Below are positions 53,101-64,000 of a DNA stretch of 64,000 nt, piece by piece. The stretch spans positions 992,001 through 1,056,000 of the forward strand of contig NC_060021.1 of the NCBI RefSeq assembly GCF_021134715.1, read 5' to 3'. Origin of the DNA: Daphnia pulex. Taxonomy: Eukaryota > Arthropoda > Branchiopoda > Diplostraca > Daphniidae. The notes beneath the pieces were generated by a model. It had not been told where the DNA came from, ran no database searches, and saw only the letters and a list, made by a program, of their open reading frames with translations. The stretch's first letter is position 1. The number at the start of each line of letters is the position of its first letter. The translations under genes and the position numbers were made by a program.

Positions 53101-56100
53101 TCGAAGGAACTTGTAGCTATTATATAAGGCGCCGATTGTATTTTTTTTCATCATCAACCAACCGCGCCCAGTCTTTTTTTTTTGCATCTCCTATATCCTC
53201 GCTCTCGACAGACATAATATAGAAAAAAGGCTAAAAGTTTCGAGTGGGCGATTATATAACTTTGGCTCTCCTATTCTTTTTTTTTCGGTGGAAAACTCTC
53301 TCTCCGCGTTGTTATAGATATAACTAATGATTTGATCCCCTCATTTTCCACTCTTTCAAACACACACGGTGTGTTATATACTATACTGCCGCTGCTGCTG
53401 CTGCCTTTGTGCTACGCCGCTGATTGCAGTGTGTGTGTCAAAAACGGAAGTCCGCGCGCTGACGGCGTGCCACGCGTGGACATTTGCGCGGAAGGATGAA
53501 ACGAAAATTATTGAAGCGAAAGATAGCAGCGCAGACGACAGCACAGGATGGACATGTTGTCGCCCCAGAGTGCAATTGTACATGTATACGGAACTATATT
53601 AATATACATCCGACTTCCCGAAAACGAAACGAACATTTCTATAGCTCTTCTGATGCCATTAAAAATGAACAACATCAATATCGCAAAGTTATACTATGTC
53701 GTCATGTTTTCCCCAAGGTTTTCCCTCTGTTTCGCTTATGCATCTGTTTTGTATGGTATATTTGATGGCTTTTCATCTGCGTCGGTGAGCTTTTAGATCC
53801 GGTACATTTATTTAGAAAGAAAACTATTCCGATATCGTCTATGGGCAATATTTTTAAAAAAATACATTTACGGAAAGCATCCTTGTTCTGGATACATCAC
53901 ATTATAAAATATGTCATATAGTCTATAATAAGAAAATGAATGGATAGATGCTGCGCATCTATGCGTGACCCGTTTTCTACCCACTTCATTTCAACTCTCC
54001 ATACGTGATGGTATCTAATACGAAATAATGCTGTATCACGCTTTCCCAGCAGAATAGCTCAGCATTCGTCAGCACCGGACAGATCGATTGCATCACTGAT
54101 TTCAAAGTTTATGGGAAGTCGGAGGAAGAAGAGGCGAACTTTCTCGCTCATTCTCGGAAGTGAATTTTTCTATTTACTTTCAAAAATAGAATACAACATT
54201 TTAAACTTTGGAATCCAATAACATAAAATGTTGGGTATATACTCGTACTTCGGAATCGGAAACGATAGAATCAAAATTATCGATAATGTAGTCAGTATAA
54301 AAATGACTATTATTATTTGATCGACACGTTCACTAAATAATTTGCCTTTACTCTGGCCTATTAGAATTTGATTATTAAATTTCGTGCGGAGCGCGCTCCG
54401 ACGTCTACTATATAGTCAATCATTTGCTCATTTTCCTGTGTTCATTTTGAAGGGTGAGCCGTATAATATATAGAGAGGAGTAGGAGGGAGAAAAATGAAA
54501 TGAGAAAAACAAAATAGAGAGTAGAAAATTCATTTAAGAGATTGGTTGGCTATATAGCTCTATGAGATTGAAGAAGTGATGAACTAGACAAGACCTGCGC
54601 ACGGGAAGGAAGTGGGCGCGCCAGATTCGATCGATAATCAACCTTCTCGTTTTCTATCTGTAGCCTACTAGTACCCTATAGTAAGTATATATAGTACTTG
54701 AGCGTTTCCTTTTGGCCGCGCGCTGTGATGATGCTAGCTACTTTTCTATATAGATAATAGCCATTAAGGTCTTCCCGAGGGCCGGCGGTTATTCCCTCAT
54801 TATTGAAAATAAGAAAACAAAATTGTTATAAAACATTTCCCCGCAAAAGTATTAGCCTATATAACTTTTCCCATCGTTACACAGATTTTTCGGTCGTTTC
54901 TCTTATACAATTTCGTCTGCGTTGTTTAGCAGAAGAAGACATAGCAAGACCAGACGTTGTACTACTTATATATCCTTTGTTTGTTTCCCTTTTGAATATA
55001 AAGCGCGCATCAGACAATTGCGGCGCGGAAGCAGTAAAAGATGAGTATATTATATTAGGCTATATTATACTGTATATAATAATCGTGTGAGTAATAGGTC
55101 GTTGTTCTGCACGTGTTGTTGCGGGAATCGGGAACACGAGGCTCTAATAGATATATATACGCGACGACGAGAGCGTGGGATCACGCCGCAAATCTCCCGG
55201 TCGCAATCAAAATCACGGAACGAGTCTTGTACACACTTATACTACGTGTCCTTCACGCCCTTCTGGTTCTCATTGAAAACGCTCATATGATATATACAAG
55301 GGACCACAAGTTCTCCGAATCTGTTTGATGAGTTCATGCCCCTTTCTTTACGCTTCTCCAACATCCATCAAAACGATCAAAACACACACAGCAAAGAGGA
55401 AACGCAATTGATATACTATATATATCTACTACTACTGTGTGTCTATATAATACCGGGATGTATCGCAATATTGATCTGATAAATGAATTGAGATGCTCTC
55501 GTATTTTGTTTCCTTTTCCATTTTGTATCAACTTTATGTTCTCTCTAAACAAGAAAGAAATATAATAAGTTAATCATTTCTTTTTGTAACTTTTGGGCAT
55601 AGTTTCTCCTTATTTGTCTTCTCTCTCTTTTTCGTAGACAGAGACAAAACTTTAAGGGTTATAACTTGGAGGACTCGACGAGACTTTCAATTGCACGACT
55701 GTCTGTACATGCGCGCCAAGAAATGTCGTCACACCGACTTTCTCCGGGAATCTAACGAGAGCTCGTATGGTATGTGCTACGGCGCTCACCTACTCATACA
55801 TCCAACAGACAGCAGCCTGTTGTTATTCAATACTAGGAATCTAGGATGTAATACCTATACTGAAAAAACCTATTTACTATTTACTTGTCAAGAATTATAG
55901 AAAAACCCAATTACGTGTTGAACGTTTTGATAAGAGTAAAAAATCAGAAAGGAAAAACATTTGCGGATGGGAACAATTCCAGCGCATAAAAGCGCAAAGA
56001 AAGAAGCTCACTCAATGCTGCTCTGTTATATTCTTTCTACTGGTTTTGGCAACCAGTATATATATAATAGCGAACCTTTTTCTACATAACTCATGCATCG

Positions 56101-57851
56101 GGCATTCAACATGTCTGCCGTGTATATGCGCGCCCCAGGATTAATATTATATGCAAACAGAGAAGAATGTAGAGCTAGCAGCTATAGAGCAATAACAAGG
56201 CGAAGCCCAGCAGGAACAGCACTGTGAAAACAACACAGCAGACGCGCGCTCACTCGCCGACCAAATTCTATAGCCTATATACCAGCAGGAGCTTTTTTGC
56301 TAGAGCGCCTTATGTGGCTGGATGGATTGGACTGGGATCCCCACTTTTTTTTTGCTGGGCCGGAAATGTTATTGTGACGCGTATACCAGCAGTGGCATAT
56401 AAATAAGAGAGAATCCGTCTAAGAAACAATCGAGATGTTTTGTTCTCTTCTCTCCTATGTATTTTTTTGGTCGGCTATTAGAAGTTACACAGCACACTTA
56501 TAGGTTACAGGATCTCGCACTTATAACTGAATTGCCACAGTCTATGTATATAGGCTTATATCTATTTGCTATACGTGACGCGATATATCGAATTACATTG
56601 CGACCTTTTTTCCCCTCTTCTTTCCCGCCTAAGTGAATTTGATTTTGACAGCTATTTTGGGTGTCACGCACAACAGCCGAGTCTCAATATGGCGACTAGG
56701 TCAGTGAAGACGATACACCTCATTATGGTACATAAACAACATCCATCTATAATTAAGATTTTGAATAATGCGCGCTCTTAATCATTTCCGTCCACCATAG
56801 CCCCACGGATGATTAGCCAGCGCGAATCTGACAAGTTGAAGTTTAAAAGAGGTTAAATTGCTGTAGGAAAGGAGATTCTGCGAATGTTCCTTTCCGCGCC
56901 GAGAGCTAATACGTTATGAAAGGTCATCAATAAAAGCTAATAGTTGGGAGAGTTCATTGTGAACGATGTTGCCGGATCTCTCAATGGCTCTCCACGTAGA
57001 TATACACACACTGAATGATTGAACGGCGAGATGTTTTCGCCATCGATCCGAATATTTTTCAGACCAAAAGCAAACTCTCCTATATCGATATAGTGTACAC
57101 ATAGGCAGCACGGGAATATATATAAGGCGAAAGGCTCTCTTTGTCGAAGCGCTCGTTGACGTTCAATCAATAAACTTATAGATCTATCTCCGAAAAAGCA
57201 GCAGCACAGCAGCAAGCGAGAGCTGATGAAATACATCGGCGCGCTGCTTTTTGATTACTCTGAATAGTTTTGATGTCCTTTTGTTTGTTATTTCGCTCTT
57301 GATGCGCCCACCCTGACAATTGCCAGCGCAGCATCAGCGCTGGATACTTTCCCGGCGTATAGACAAGAAGAATATTTATTACGCGGCTTGCTGTTGCGGT
57401 TTGGAAGAAAAAAAATAAGGATGCTGTAATACTACGTACCGCCTCCGTTTTGCTGGACCAGATAAGGGAAACGCCAAACGTTGCCCAATCCCACCGAGTA
57501 TCCAATAGCGCTCAACATGAACTGCAATTTATTATCCCATTTTTGGCGCTCGGGTAGCGACTCGGGCACGTGAAGAACGGCATCGTTGACCACGCTGCTC
57601 TTATTGTGCCCCGCTGATGTGGCAGCACCCGACGGCAGTAGCGAAGGTCCTCCTGATGTCGCCGCTCCTTCGGATGAAACTCCTCCTGATGCTGGCCCCC
57701 TATTATGAGGTGGTCGAAAGTTCTGCCGATGACTGCCGTCAGCTCCCGTGTCGCTCCCGTTGAGGAACATCATCTCCTGCCCGCTGTCGTCGTCATCCGC
57801 TCCGCCAGCAGAACTCCGCGGAGGTGTCCGGCTCTTGACCGTGGTTGACAT
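47156..57851 (-). CDS. SLC6-family Na+-dependent transporter, SLC6A15/SLC6A17-like (736 aa)
   Basis: Eleven coding exons on the minus strand: 57851-57440, 51255-51023, 50940-50716, 50432-50322, 49872-49631, 49552-49405, 48798-48597, 48527-48368, 47849-47687, 47531-47331 and 47269-47156; all phases agree. Family members couple Na+ (often Cl-) to uptake of neutral amino acids or transmitters across the plasma or synaptic-vesicle membrane through 12 helices. Seen: TM1 '[18 protein letters not shown]' (about residues 120-137), '[13 protein letters not shown]', the TM3 region '[18 protein letters not shown]', EL2 with paired Cys and N-G-T, 'MRGIQSSGK', TM6 '[17 protein letters not shown]', TM8 '[14 protein letters not shown]' and a cytosolic tail with an acidic run. 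'NSFQSPLPW' and '[11 protein letters not shown]' point to the SLC6A15/17 clade rather than monoamine or GABA carriers. The long Ser/Gly/Pro-rich N-terminus (~100 residues) is unusual. Confidence 0.93.
51256..57439 (-). other. First intron of the SLC6 transporter (6.2 kb)
   Basis: No coding exon was recognised. It is AT-rich with many TATATA tracts, CT-rich runs (about 52640-52700, 53290) and short CTGCTG repeats (53388-53402). Long first introns often hold enhancers, but no specific binding site can be claimed. Confidence 0.6.
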
Positions 57852-59408
57852 GACTCTCTCGTCGACGAGACCCAATCAATAATAATAAAGAGCGAAGCTG
57901 ATTGGCAAGACACCAAATTATAAATCGGAGAAAAAAGAGCGAAATTCCACTGGAAAATGACGTCGACAAATTCAATACAATTTGATATATCCGCGCGAAG
58001 CGATAGAAATTAAAATAAATGGAAGAACTAATATAATAGACTCCACTCTTATTGTTAATAGATATAACTTTGCTGGTATAAAGGTAACGCGCGCTATACA
58101 AGGTCCGTAGTTGGCCACCGACTGAAACTACACCCGTGTATCGCAATCGTGAATGACGTCGAAGACAACGGCGCGGGGACCAAACACACACGCAGTAGAG
58201 AGAAGAGACCAGCAGGAGGAGGACGAACATATATATAAGAAGAGGACGGCTGCGTGCGGGTAGTGGATAGGATATGCGCGACGCCTACGCGCAGTTATTG
58301 ACTTTCTGCGATTGTGTTTGTGTGCTGCCGCTGCTGCTGCTGTGTATATAGTGCGTGGTGGTTGCGTGCTGCTGCTGGTGCTGGCCCTGTGTGATATGCC
58401 ATCGTCACCACCGTCGCTTCTTATTTCCCAGACTCATCTATATGGTATATACAGCACATATATAGACTTGTATAAATACTATCTGGATTAAACGTAGTTG
58501 GTCTCTCTATATATTTCGTCTTATCGTCATATTGGAGACCCCGAGCTCTTGTATTTATTTTTTTTTTGTGTGTGTGACTGTTTTCTTTTGAAACGCGTCG
58601 TCAACAGGAGCTGCAATTGAATGCTACTTTTATGTGTGAGGACGCGTCTATATAACCGTGTCAACACCAGTTTCATCATGGCGTGTAATAATGTTGTGTA
58701 TTATACATGTATAGCTGCTGGACGCATCAATATAAAAAGGCATTTGGCAGCCTATCCTTAACTTGAAAAAAGCAATTGATGCTCAAAGGAAACTGCTGCT
58801 GGTGAATTTAAATCATAACTCCCAGTTGGGATGATTTTATACGTGTATTTGTGTAATTCCGGAATTTGTAATTTAATACCCCGTTGGCCTGTGCGGCTTT
58901 CGTACAACAAGTTGTCAATTGAAAGCTGCTGATATACCTAATTATGCTGCTCGTTGATTGCGCCATCAAATTCCTTCCTCAATCAATTTGCGTTACATAA
59001 TTTTGCCACTCTGTTCATCAAACGGATTTATTTTCAATAATAGATCCTCATTAAAAATTCATGTCTTTTTAAAAAGAAACAAATCTTTCCATTTTCACAA
59101 TTTCAGATGAGGTAATCATGTTATTGAATCCTTCATCTCATATCGAGAACGCGCGAGGACATGTCCGATAAAAAAAATAACAAAATAAAAGACAAAAATT
59201 ATTATGATGCTTTTTAAACCAAAATTATATATTCATACCATATTCCCATATACGTCGTATACATTTCCCATAAAATGCACGTGTAGTTCAATATATTTTA
59301 ACTATACCGATACACCGCATTTCTCACAAACGTTTTAGCGAGCATACACGACATTCGATAAGCGGACGTATTATATAATAGCATAGTATAATAGTATATA
59401 GTCAACTT
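57852..59408. other. Transporter upstream region and intergenic DNA
   Basis: The minus-strand promoter and 5' UTR of the transporter are expected here. It contains CTGCTG/GTGCTG repeats near 58325-58385 and several TATATA stretches, none clearly a TATA box. No gene was seen. Confidence 0.5.
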
Positions 59409-60023
59409 TTAACCAGCAGCGGTGGTGGTAGTAGCGACGGTGGTGGTGGTGGTGGCCGCAATCAAAGCCTGGGCCAACTGAGCTAGAAGAAGAGCCAACA
59501 AGAACAAGCAGCGTTCGGCTATACATGGAGTGGAGTTAACACAAAATGGAAAATGCAACATTATAAATAACGTGATGTAATATTTTAAATGTATATATTG
59601 GGCTATAAGATAAACTCAATTGTTACCAGGGCCAGCATCAGAGTCGGTTCCAAAACTAGAACTGAGTGACTCCATGTTGTCCTAAAATACAGATTAAAAA
59701 AAGTCAGTCTAAATCTTTAATCAGCTATATATAGCTTAAATAAATAACAACTTACGGCGATCAACTGTTCAACAAATTGGGGATCGCCGAGAAGGTTGGC
59801 CAGCTCTAGTTTCACGCTTTCGGGCAAATCAGACTCTTGCACAGCCTTATGGGCGTCATTGATCAGGCTTTCAGTGTCTATCGGACCCTTCGGCTGAAAT
59901 TAAATTGTTTCAATTCAAACACATTTATTTTGACTGAATTAAACTGTATTTAATATATATAGTTCTTACCAGAACAAATGCTGTTGCGCAAGCAACGATG
60001 GCCAAAAGGACGCAAATCTTCAT
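59409..60023 (-). CDS. Small secreted or membrane-anchored protein (118 aa), unknown
   Basis: Four exons on the minus strand: 60023-59970, 59893-59756, 59681-59627 and 59518-59409, all in phase. A clean signal peptide ('MKICVLLAIVACATAFVL') fills exon 1. A helical, acidic central part ('ESVKLELANLLGDPQFVEQL') and a Ser-rich linker follow. The end is a hydrophobic stretch ('CLFLLALLLAQLAQALIA') with a Thr/Ala tail, which could be a GPI signal or membrane helix. A TATATAAAC box lies about 70 bp upstream. Many arthropod lineage-specific small secreted proteins look like this; no family was recognised. Confidence 0.75.
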
Positions 60024-60083
60024 GTTTTTAGATCGGGTAACTGAATAAGGTACAATGATGCCATTTTCAGTCCGATGATATCG

Positions 60084-60096
60084 GTTTATATAGTCC
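60084..60096 (-). promoter_or_regulatory. TATA box of the small secreted-protein gene
   Basis: Minus strand reads GACTATATAAACC about 65-70 bp upstream of the ATG, giving a predicted start near 60060. Confidence 0.6.
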
Positions 60097-60618
60097 ACCA
60101 AGCTTCAGGGCGACTGTGCTGGGTTCACTCGCGTTCACTCGGTTGTTCTCCTACAGGAACTCATCGCCCAGTCGCTGACTCGCGCTGACTCTAATGCAGC
60201 TGTCGTTTTTCGAGATATTCGTGCGGTTCCAACGTGTGCTAATCGGTCCGTCGAATTCAACAAACACTTTGGCTCTCCTGACGTCAATCAAACAGACTGT
60301 CGGTTAGTTTTTCAAACAAGAATATTAGTAATATGTAAACAAATAACGGTTGGAAAGTGATATTTACCAAAAAATTGTAGCGATACTACATAACTATTTG
60401 GATAGAACTCGAAAAGGTGGTTTTGTGGTTTTGAATAATCGGTGCGAACTGCGAAGGGAACCGACGTTCATTTTATTTGCGTTCTTTTCTATAAGCATGC
60501 ATGTGGCACGAAACAGGTTTTGCTGTAACGTCTTTGTTCAGTGATTTAATATTAGTGATGATAATATTATGATGTTATGAAATGTATATAATACCGAGTA
60601 TTATATACATATTATATA
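60097..60618. other. Upstream DNA, no supported gene
   Basis: Contains paired GTTCACTC(G/C)-type repeats near 60123-60145; otherwise AT-rich. Confidence 0.45.
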
Positions 60619-61479
60619 GGGGAGACCGGGGCTATGTGGGACACGGGGCTAAAATGTACAGGGCAATTTTTATATGTGCAATTTGTCTTAAAATTACGAA
60701 ATACATACAGCGTATGTTAAATGATGTTTTATTTATAATATAAAGTTTTATTCCTGAATTTCCGATTTTTTGTCGAGTTGTATCACTGTATGGGAAAAAC
60801 AAAAAATGGGAATCGGAAAAAAAAATTTCCGACGTTTTGTTTTTCATTTTCGTAATATTTTTTTTAATATTTTTATAAAACCCAGATAGCTGTTTGATAG
60901 GGTTTTTTTCCTAGTTTAAGATAATATTGATATTTTATAAAAAATGTGTTCCTAAGTATGTTATATTTTAGTTTATTTGATGTTGTTTGGGTTCGGGTTA
61001 AACGGGACATGGAAAACGGAGTAAAACAGGTATTGCCAGATCAACGTTATTTCCAGAAAAACGCCCCCTGGCAACAACAACAAAGGAAAAGTGATCAAAA
61101 AAACTTTTTTGATAGTATCTCCACTTCTACATTAACAAATAAATAAAAAGACAGCACTTCTGAAAGGGAAATAAATTTCCTTTTCAGCAGTGCATTATTT
61201 AATAAATATAATTAAGCCGTTGCAGAGAAAATTGATGTTCCATTTTTCCCCCGGCTCTGTTCCGTTTAACCCTAATTTTTTTTGTTTTTTGGCATTTTTT
61301 CATGTTGGCATTTCATCATATAACTATTAAATGATTCAACCAAAAAAATTAAAAAAATTGCCAAATGTTAATAAATGCCAGGGAATCACCCCTATACTTT
61401 TATTTTTTTCATAATTCTTATTTTTATTTAAATGGCAGCGAAAAGAAAAAAAAATGTCTCACATAGGCCCAGTCTCCCC
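60619..61479. mobile_element. Inverted-repeat DNA element A, TA-flanked (861 bp)
   Basis: Starts GGGGAGACCGGGGCTATG and ends in the near complement GGCCCAGTCTCCCC, with TA immediately outside both ends (60617-60618, 61480-61481). Internal AT-rich DNA has no transposase. Its right end is an inverted copy of the left end of element B. Confidence 0.75.
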
Positions 61480-61789
61480 TACTAGCCTTTTTTTGCAGTT
61501 GAACGGCTAGGGCTAGGGAAACCAGGGAAACGCGACTTTTTTTAAAATAGACCTGCGTTAGCTTTAAATCAGGCCTGATTTTCAATTTTTTTCATTTATA
61601 TTATGAGCAAAAAAAGGCCAGAGTGGCCTAATTTGCATAAGGTCCTCTCGGCTTTCCAAACGACTTTTAGAACGGGTCAAAAGTACTTCGGAAAATGAAA
61701 AAAAAATCTGAAAAAAAATCAGATGTGTTCTCACTACCTCTACCAATGTACATACCAAATTTGAAAGAATTTGGTTAAAAACTGTAGTA
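61480..61789. other. Spacer between elements A and B
   Basis: No gene. A stretch at 61628-61668 (TTTGCATAAGGTCCTCTCGG) resembles 62530-62570 just beyond element B, so the spacer and the right flank may be parts of one older repeat. Confidence 0.45.
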
Positions 61790-62503
61790 GGGGAGACCGG
61801 GGCTATGTGGGACATTTTTTTTCTTTACGCTGCCATTTAAATAAAAATAAGAATTATGAAAAAATAAAAGTATAGGGGTGATTCCCTGGCATTTATTTAC
61901 ATTTGGTAATTTTTTAAATTTTTTTCGTTGATTCATTTAATAGTTTGATGCATGCCAATATATGGTTAAAAAAGATGTCGAACAGCCCTATAGTTAGCGC
62001 TGTCCAAATACACCCCTAAAACTGCTGTCCAATCTGACCCAACCCTACACTTTTGGTATTTTGCTTGTATCTATTAATGTACTTGACATTAAAATTACAT
62101 TTTTACGGTTAACATAAAGGAATGAATACTATAGTTATATCCATAATTTGTTTATTAAAGTTTAACGTTTTTATGTTTTTTTATAGCTGTTGAAATGGAA
62201 CAAAATTACATCAAACGCCCCTATTATTTTTATTTTGCGATAACATCCAAAATAATCAAGCGATATCAATAAAAAGTTTATCCGTGATGTAAAACACTAA
62301 ATTCTACATAAAAAATAAAAATAAATAAATTTTATCTTCTGAACTGAGGGAATTAGGTATTACATTTGTCCAATATGACCCGTGTCTATCATGACCCCGT
62401 TCTCCCCTACTCTACATTTATTTCACAATTTGTAAACGAATTTTACATATTTTTAATTGCCTTGTACATTATAGGCCGTGTCCCACATAGCCCCGGTCTC
62501 CCG
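61790..62503. mobile_element. Inverted-repeat DNA element B, TA-flanked, probably composite (714 bp)
   Basis: Starts GGGGAGACCGGGGCTATG and ends with its complement up to GGTCTCCCG; TA lies outside both ends (61788-61789, 62504-62505). A further element-like end (ACCCCGTTCTCCCC followed by TA) sits inside at about 62394-62408, suggesting nested or joined copies. No ORF. Confidence 0.75.
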
Positions 62504-62505
62504 TA

Positions 62506-63041
62506 CTGAGAGGACTGAAAAACAGCGTTTTTGCATTAAGTTCTCTTGGGCTTCCAAAGACTTTCGGTAGTAACTGTATGCAAACAATATTTTTTTGTTT
62601 TCGTTTATTCCGTCCGTTTTCGTGCCTGATACAAATACAGATAAACAATTAAGGATATCATACTGAACAATAGAGATAGAATTTTCTTTACAACCTGAGA
62701 CTTAACATTCCACTACATAGCCTCTTTATCTGCTGCACTTTTCAAGTTCACAAAGTCTGTGAAATTAACTGCTACAGCAGTTGTGACATTGTCTAAAGAT
62801 GTTCCAGTCTTTTATTCGAACAACTTTGTAGCATGCAGTTATACACGCAAGTATTTTTATTCGCTTTGATAACACTTCACATGCCATTTTTGGTTAATCA
62901 GCAATCCATTTCATTTTTTATTTGATGTTCAATCAACACGGATTTAAGGTTGCGGTCAAAAATGAAACCATAATAAGCTGATGCAAATTAAAACATGGAT
63001 TATTCTTACTATTGTTTGTTGTTGTTGTTGCTGTTCATCCC
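62506..63041. other. Downstream/intergenic DNA, no supported gene
   Basis: AT-rich; the end nearest 63041 is the probable 3' UTR of the minus-strand peptide gene. Confidence 0.45.
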
Positions 63042-63311
63042 TTATGGTGCTGGCAGAGGTATAACCAAAGCACAAACCGTCATGCAGACTCCTAAAGCTT
63101 TGTTACACGATACAAGAGCTGCAGGTATGGCGGCACCCCATGTCGGCACTCCGAAGGTAAATCCTGCTGCCGCGTAACAGGCGACGGCCAAAGCGTTACA
63201 ACCGGTTTGGCATATTCCGTAAGAAATGATTCCGCCTTCCGTCAACAACGGCAGAGCTGTTGTCATAAGTAAACCGACTACAAGGAAATTTCTCGACAGA
63301 TGCTGCATCAT
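63042..63311 (-). CDS. Small Cys-rich secreted peptide, GICQTGCN type (89 aa)
   Basis: Single exon beginning with two ATG codons (first at 63311) and ending TAA at 63042. A signal peptide ('NFLVVGLLMTTALPLL') precedes a compact, hydrophobic, small-residue-rich domain with paired Cys: 'YGICQTGCNALAVACYAAAG', 'SCNKALGVC' and a last Cys in 'VCALV', with a Pro-Ala-Pro end. I recognise this spacing from short secreted proteins in fungi, algae and invertebrates annotated as 'zygote-specific class V' proteins, whose function is not established. The naming is from memory. Confidence 0.75.
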   Translation of the reverse strand: MMQHLSRNFLVVGLLMTTALPLLTEGGIISYGICQTGCNALAVACYAAAGFTFGVPTWGAAIPAALVSCNKALGVCMTVCALVIPLPAP

Positions 63312-64000
63312 CTATCTTGTGGGGTAAATTGATTCAATCAGTATAAAATTAATATTACATGCAAATAAATAAGGTAATAGATATATGACAGATTATACCT
63401 TAAGAAATGAATGGTGATGAGAAAACTGTTCCAGCAGTGTGAACGATAGTTGAATCTCGTTTGGGAAGCTCAGCACTGTTATAGTTACATAATTAAATTT
63501 AGAGGCCGGAATATAGGATTCACAAACAAATCTGAACAGAACTCAAATTTACCTGTAAGTTAAAAATGTATAATGCCCTTGATTGCTGGAGGTATTCTAT
63601 ATTTTCTAGCAACATCAGGATCCACTAGCAAGTCTGTAGTGAAATGCCATCTAATTCGCTAGAGCCTACAATAAAATCTACCGTGGGCTGCTTCTGAATG
63701 CGCAAGTCGTATATTGTGCAACATGTTTATTGGTATCATCATGCAGCGCTTTCTTCGAAAGATAACAACGTTCATGTTGACTGGACTTTATTATTTTTTT
63801 ATCAGCAGCATGACTGATAAATCTATTAATTATACAGTAGTCTACAGCACACTATTAAATTATAGCTACGGCATGACTCATAAACTATGATTCATAGTCT
63901 CAATATTATTTATTTCACATAATTGATATTGATTGAAAGCAAAATTATATACATCATGAAAGCAAAATATAGCTGAACCCAAATTTTATGTACAATTGCT
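63312..64000. other. Right-edge DNA, no supported gene
   Basis: AT-rich; the first part is the upstream region of the Cys-rich peptide gene. No coding exon or RNA gene was recognised. Confidence 0.45.

Noticed and set aside
53369-53796. Cys-rich plus-strand ORFs in the intron
   Set aside because: Overlapping frames in GC-richer low-complexity DNA with CTG repeats; none shows consistent coding character.
62995-63177. 60-codon plus-strand ORF
   Set aside because: Antisense to the Cys-rich peptide gene, whose product has a signal peptide and ordered Cys residues.

Overview
The window looks like chromosomal DNA of a small, compact-genome arthropod, most likely a branchiopod crustacean such as Daphnia. 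The evidence is many short GT-AG introns (about 60-100 bp), closely spaced genes, arthropod-type orthologues (a baboon-like activin receptor with alternative ectodomain exons, a kaptin, a trypsin-like protease, a SLC6 transporter of the SLC6A15/17 clade) and AT-rich intergenic DNA. The species was not determined. All exon models were read by hand from splice sites, reading phase and remembered family motifs.

Left arm (1-9.2 kb), all on the plus strand: the 3' part of a ribosome-binding protein 1/kinectin-like coiled-coil gene with several possible C-terminal exons; an unrecognised secreted protein of 470 aa; and a complete six-exon kaptin (KICSTOR subunit).

Repeat block (9.6-30 kb): a short poly(A) retroposon with a 14-bp target duplication; a 1.1-kb foldback DNA element flanked by TA; a second foldback element; a short LTR retrotransposon with 354/353-bp LTRs and almost no internal coding capacity; a ~187-bp tandem repeat; decamer simple repeats; then two unrelated satellites of almost equal monomer length, ~173 bp (15.2-18.5 kb) and ~174 bp (18.5-29.9 kb, about 65 copies). 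Both satellites show higher-order organisation.

Middle (30-45.4 kb): a newly assembled three-exon secreted-protein gene on the minus strand with a TATA box; a diverged duplicate of the upstream region of the next gene; cytoplasmic cysteinyl-tRNA synthetase, whose first coding segment is interrupted just after the HIGH motif by a ~1.26-kb element with inverted termini that can be spliced out in frame; a minus-strand secreted trypsin-like protease; and a plus-strand type I activin/TGF-beta receptor (baboon) with three interchangeable ligand-binding exons.

Right arm (47-64 kb): a minus-strand SLC6 amino-acid/orphan neurotransmitter transporter with 11 coding exons and a 6.2-kb first intron; a small four-exon secreted protein on the minus strand; two related TA-flanked inverted-repeat elements; and an 89-aa Cys-rich secreted peptide gene on the minus strand. 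There is no operon-like arrangement; the genes are independent eukaryotic units.
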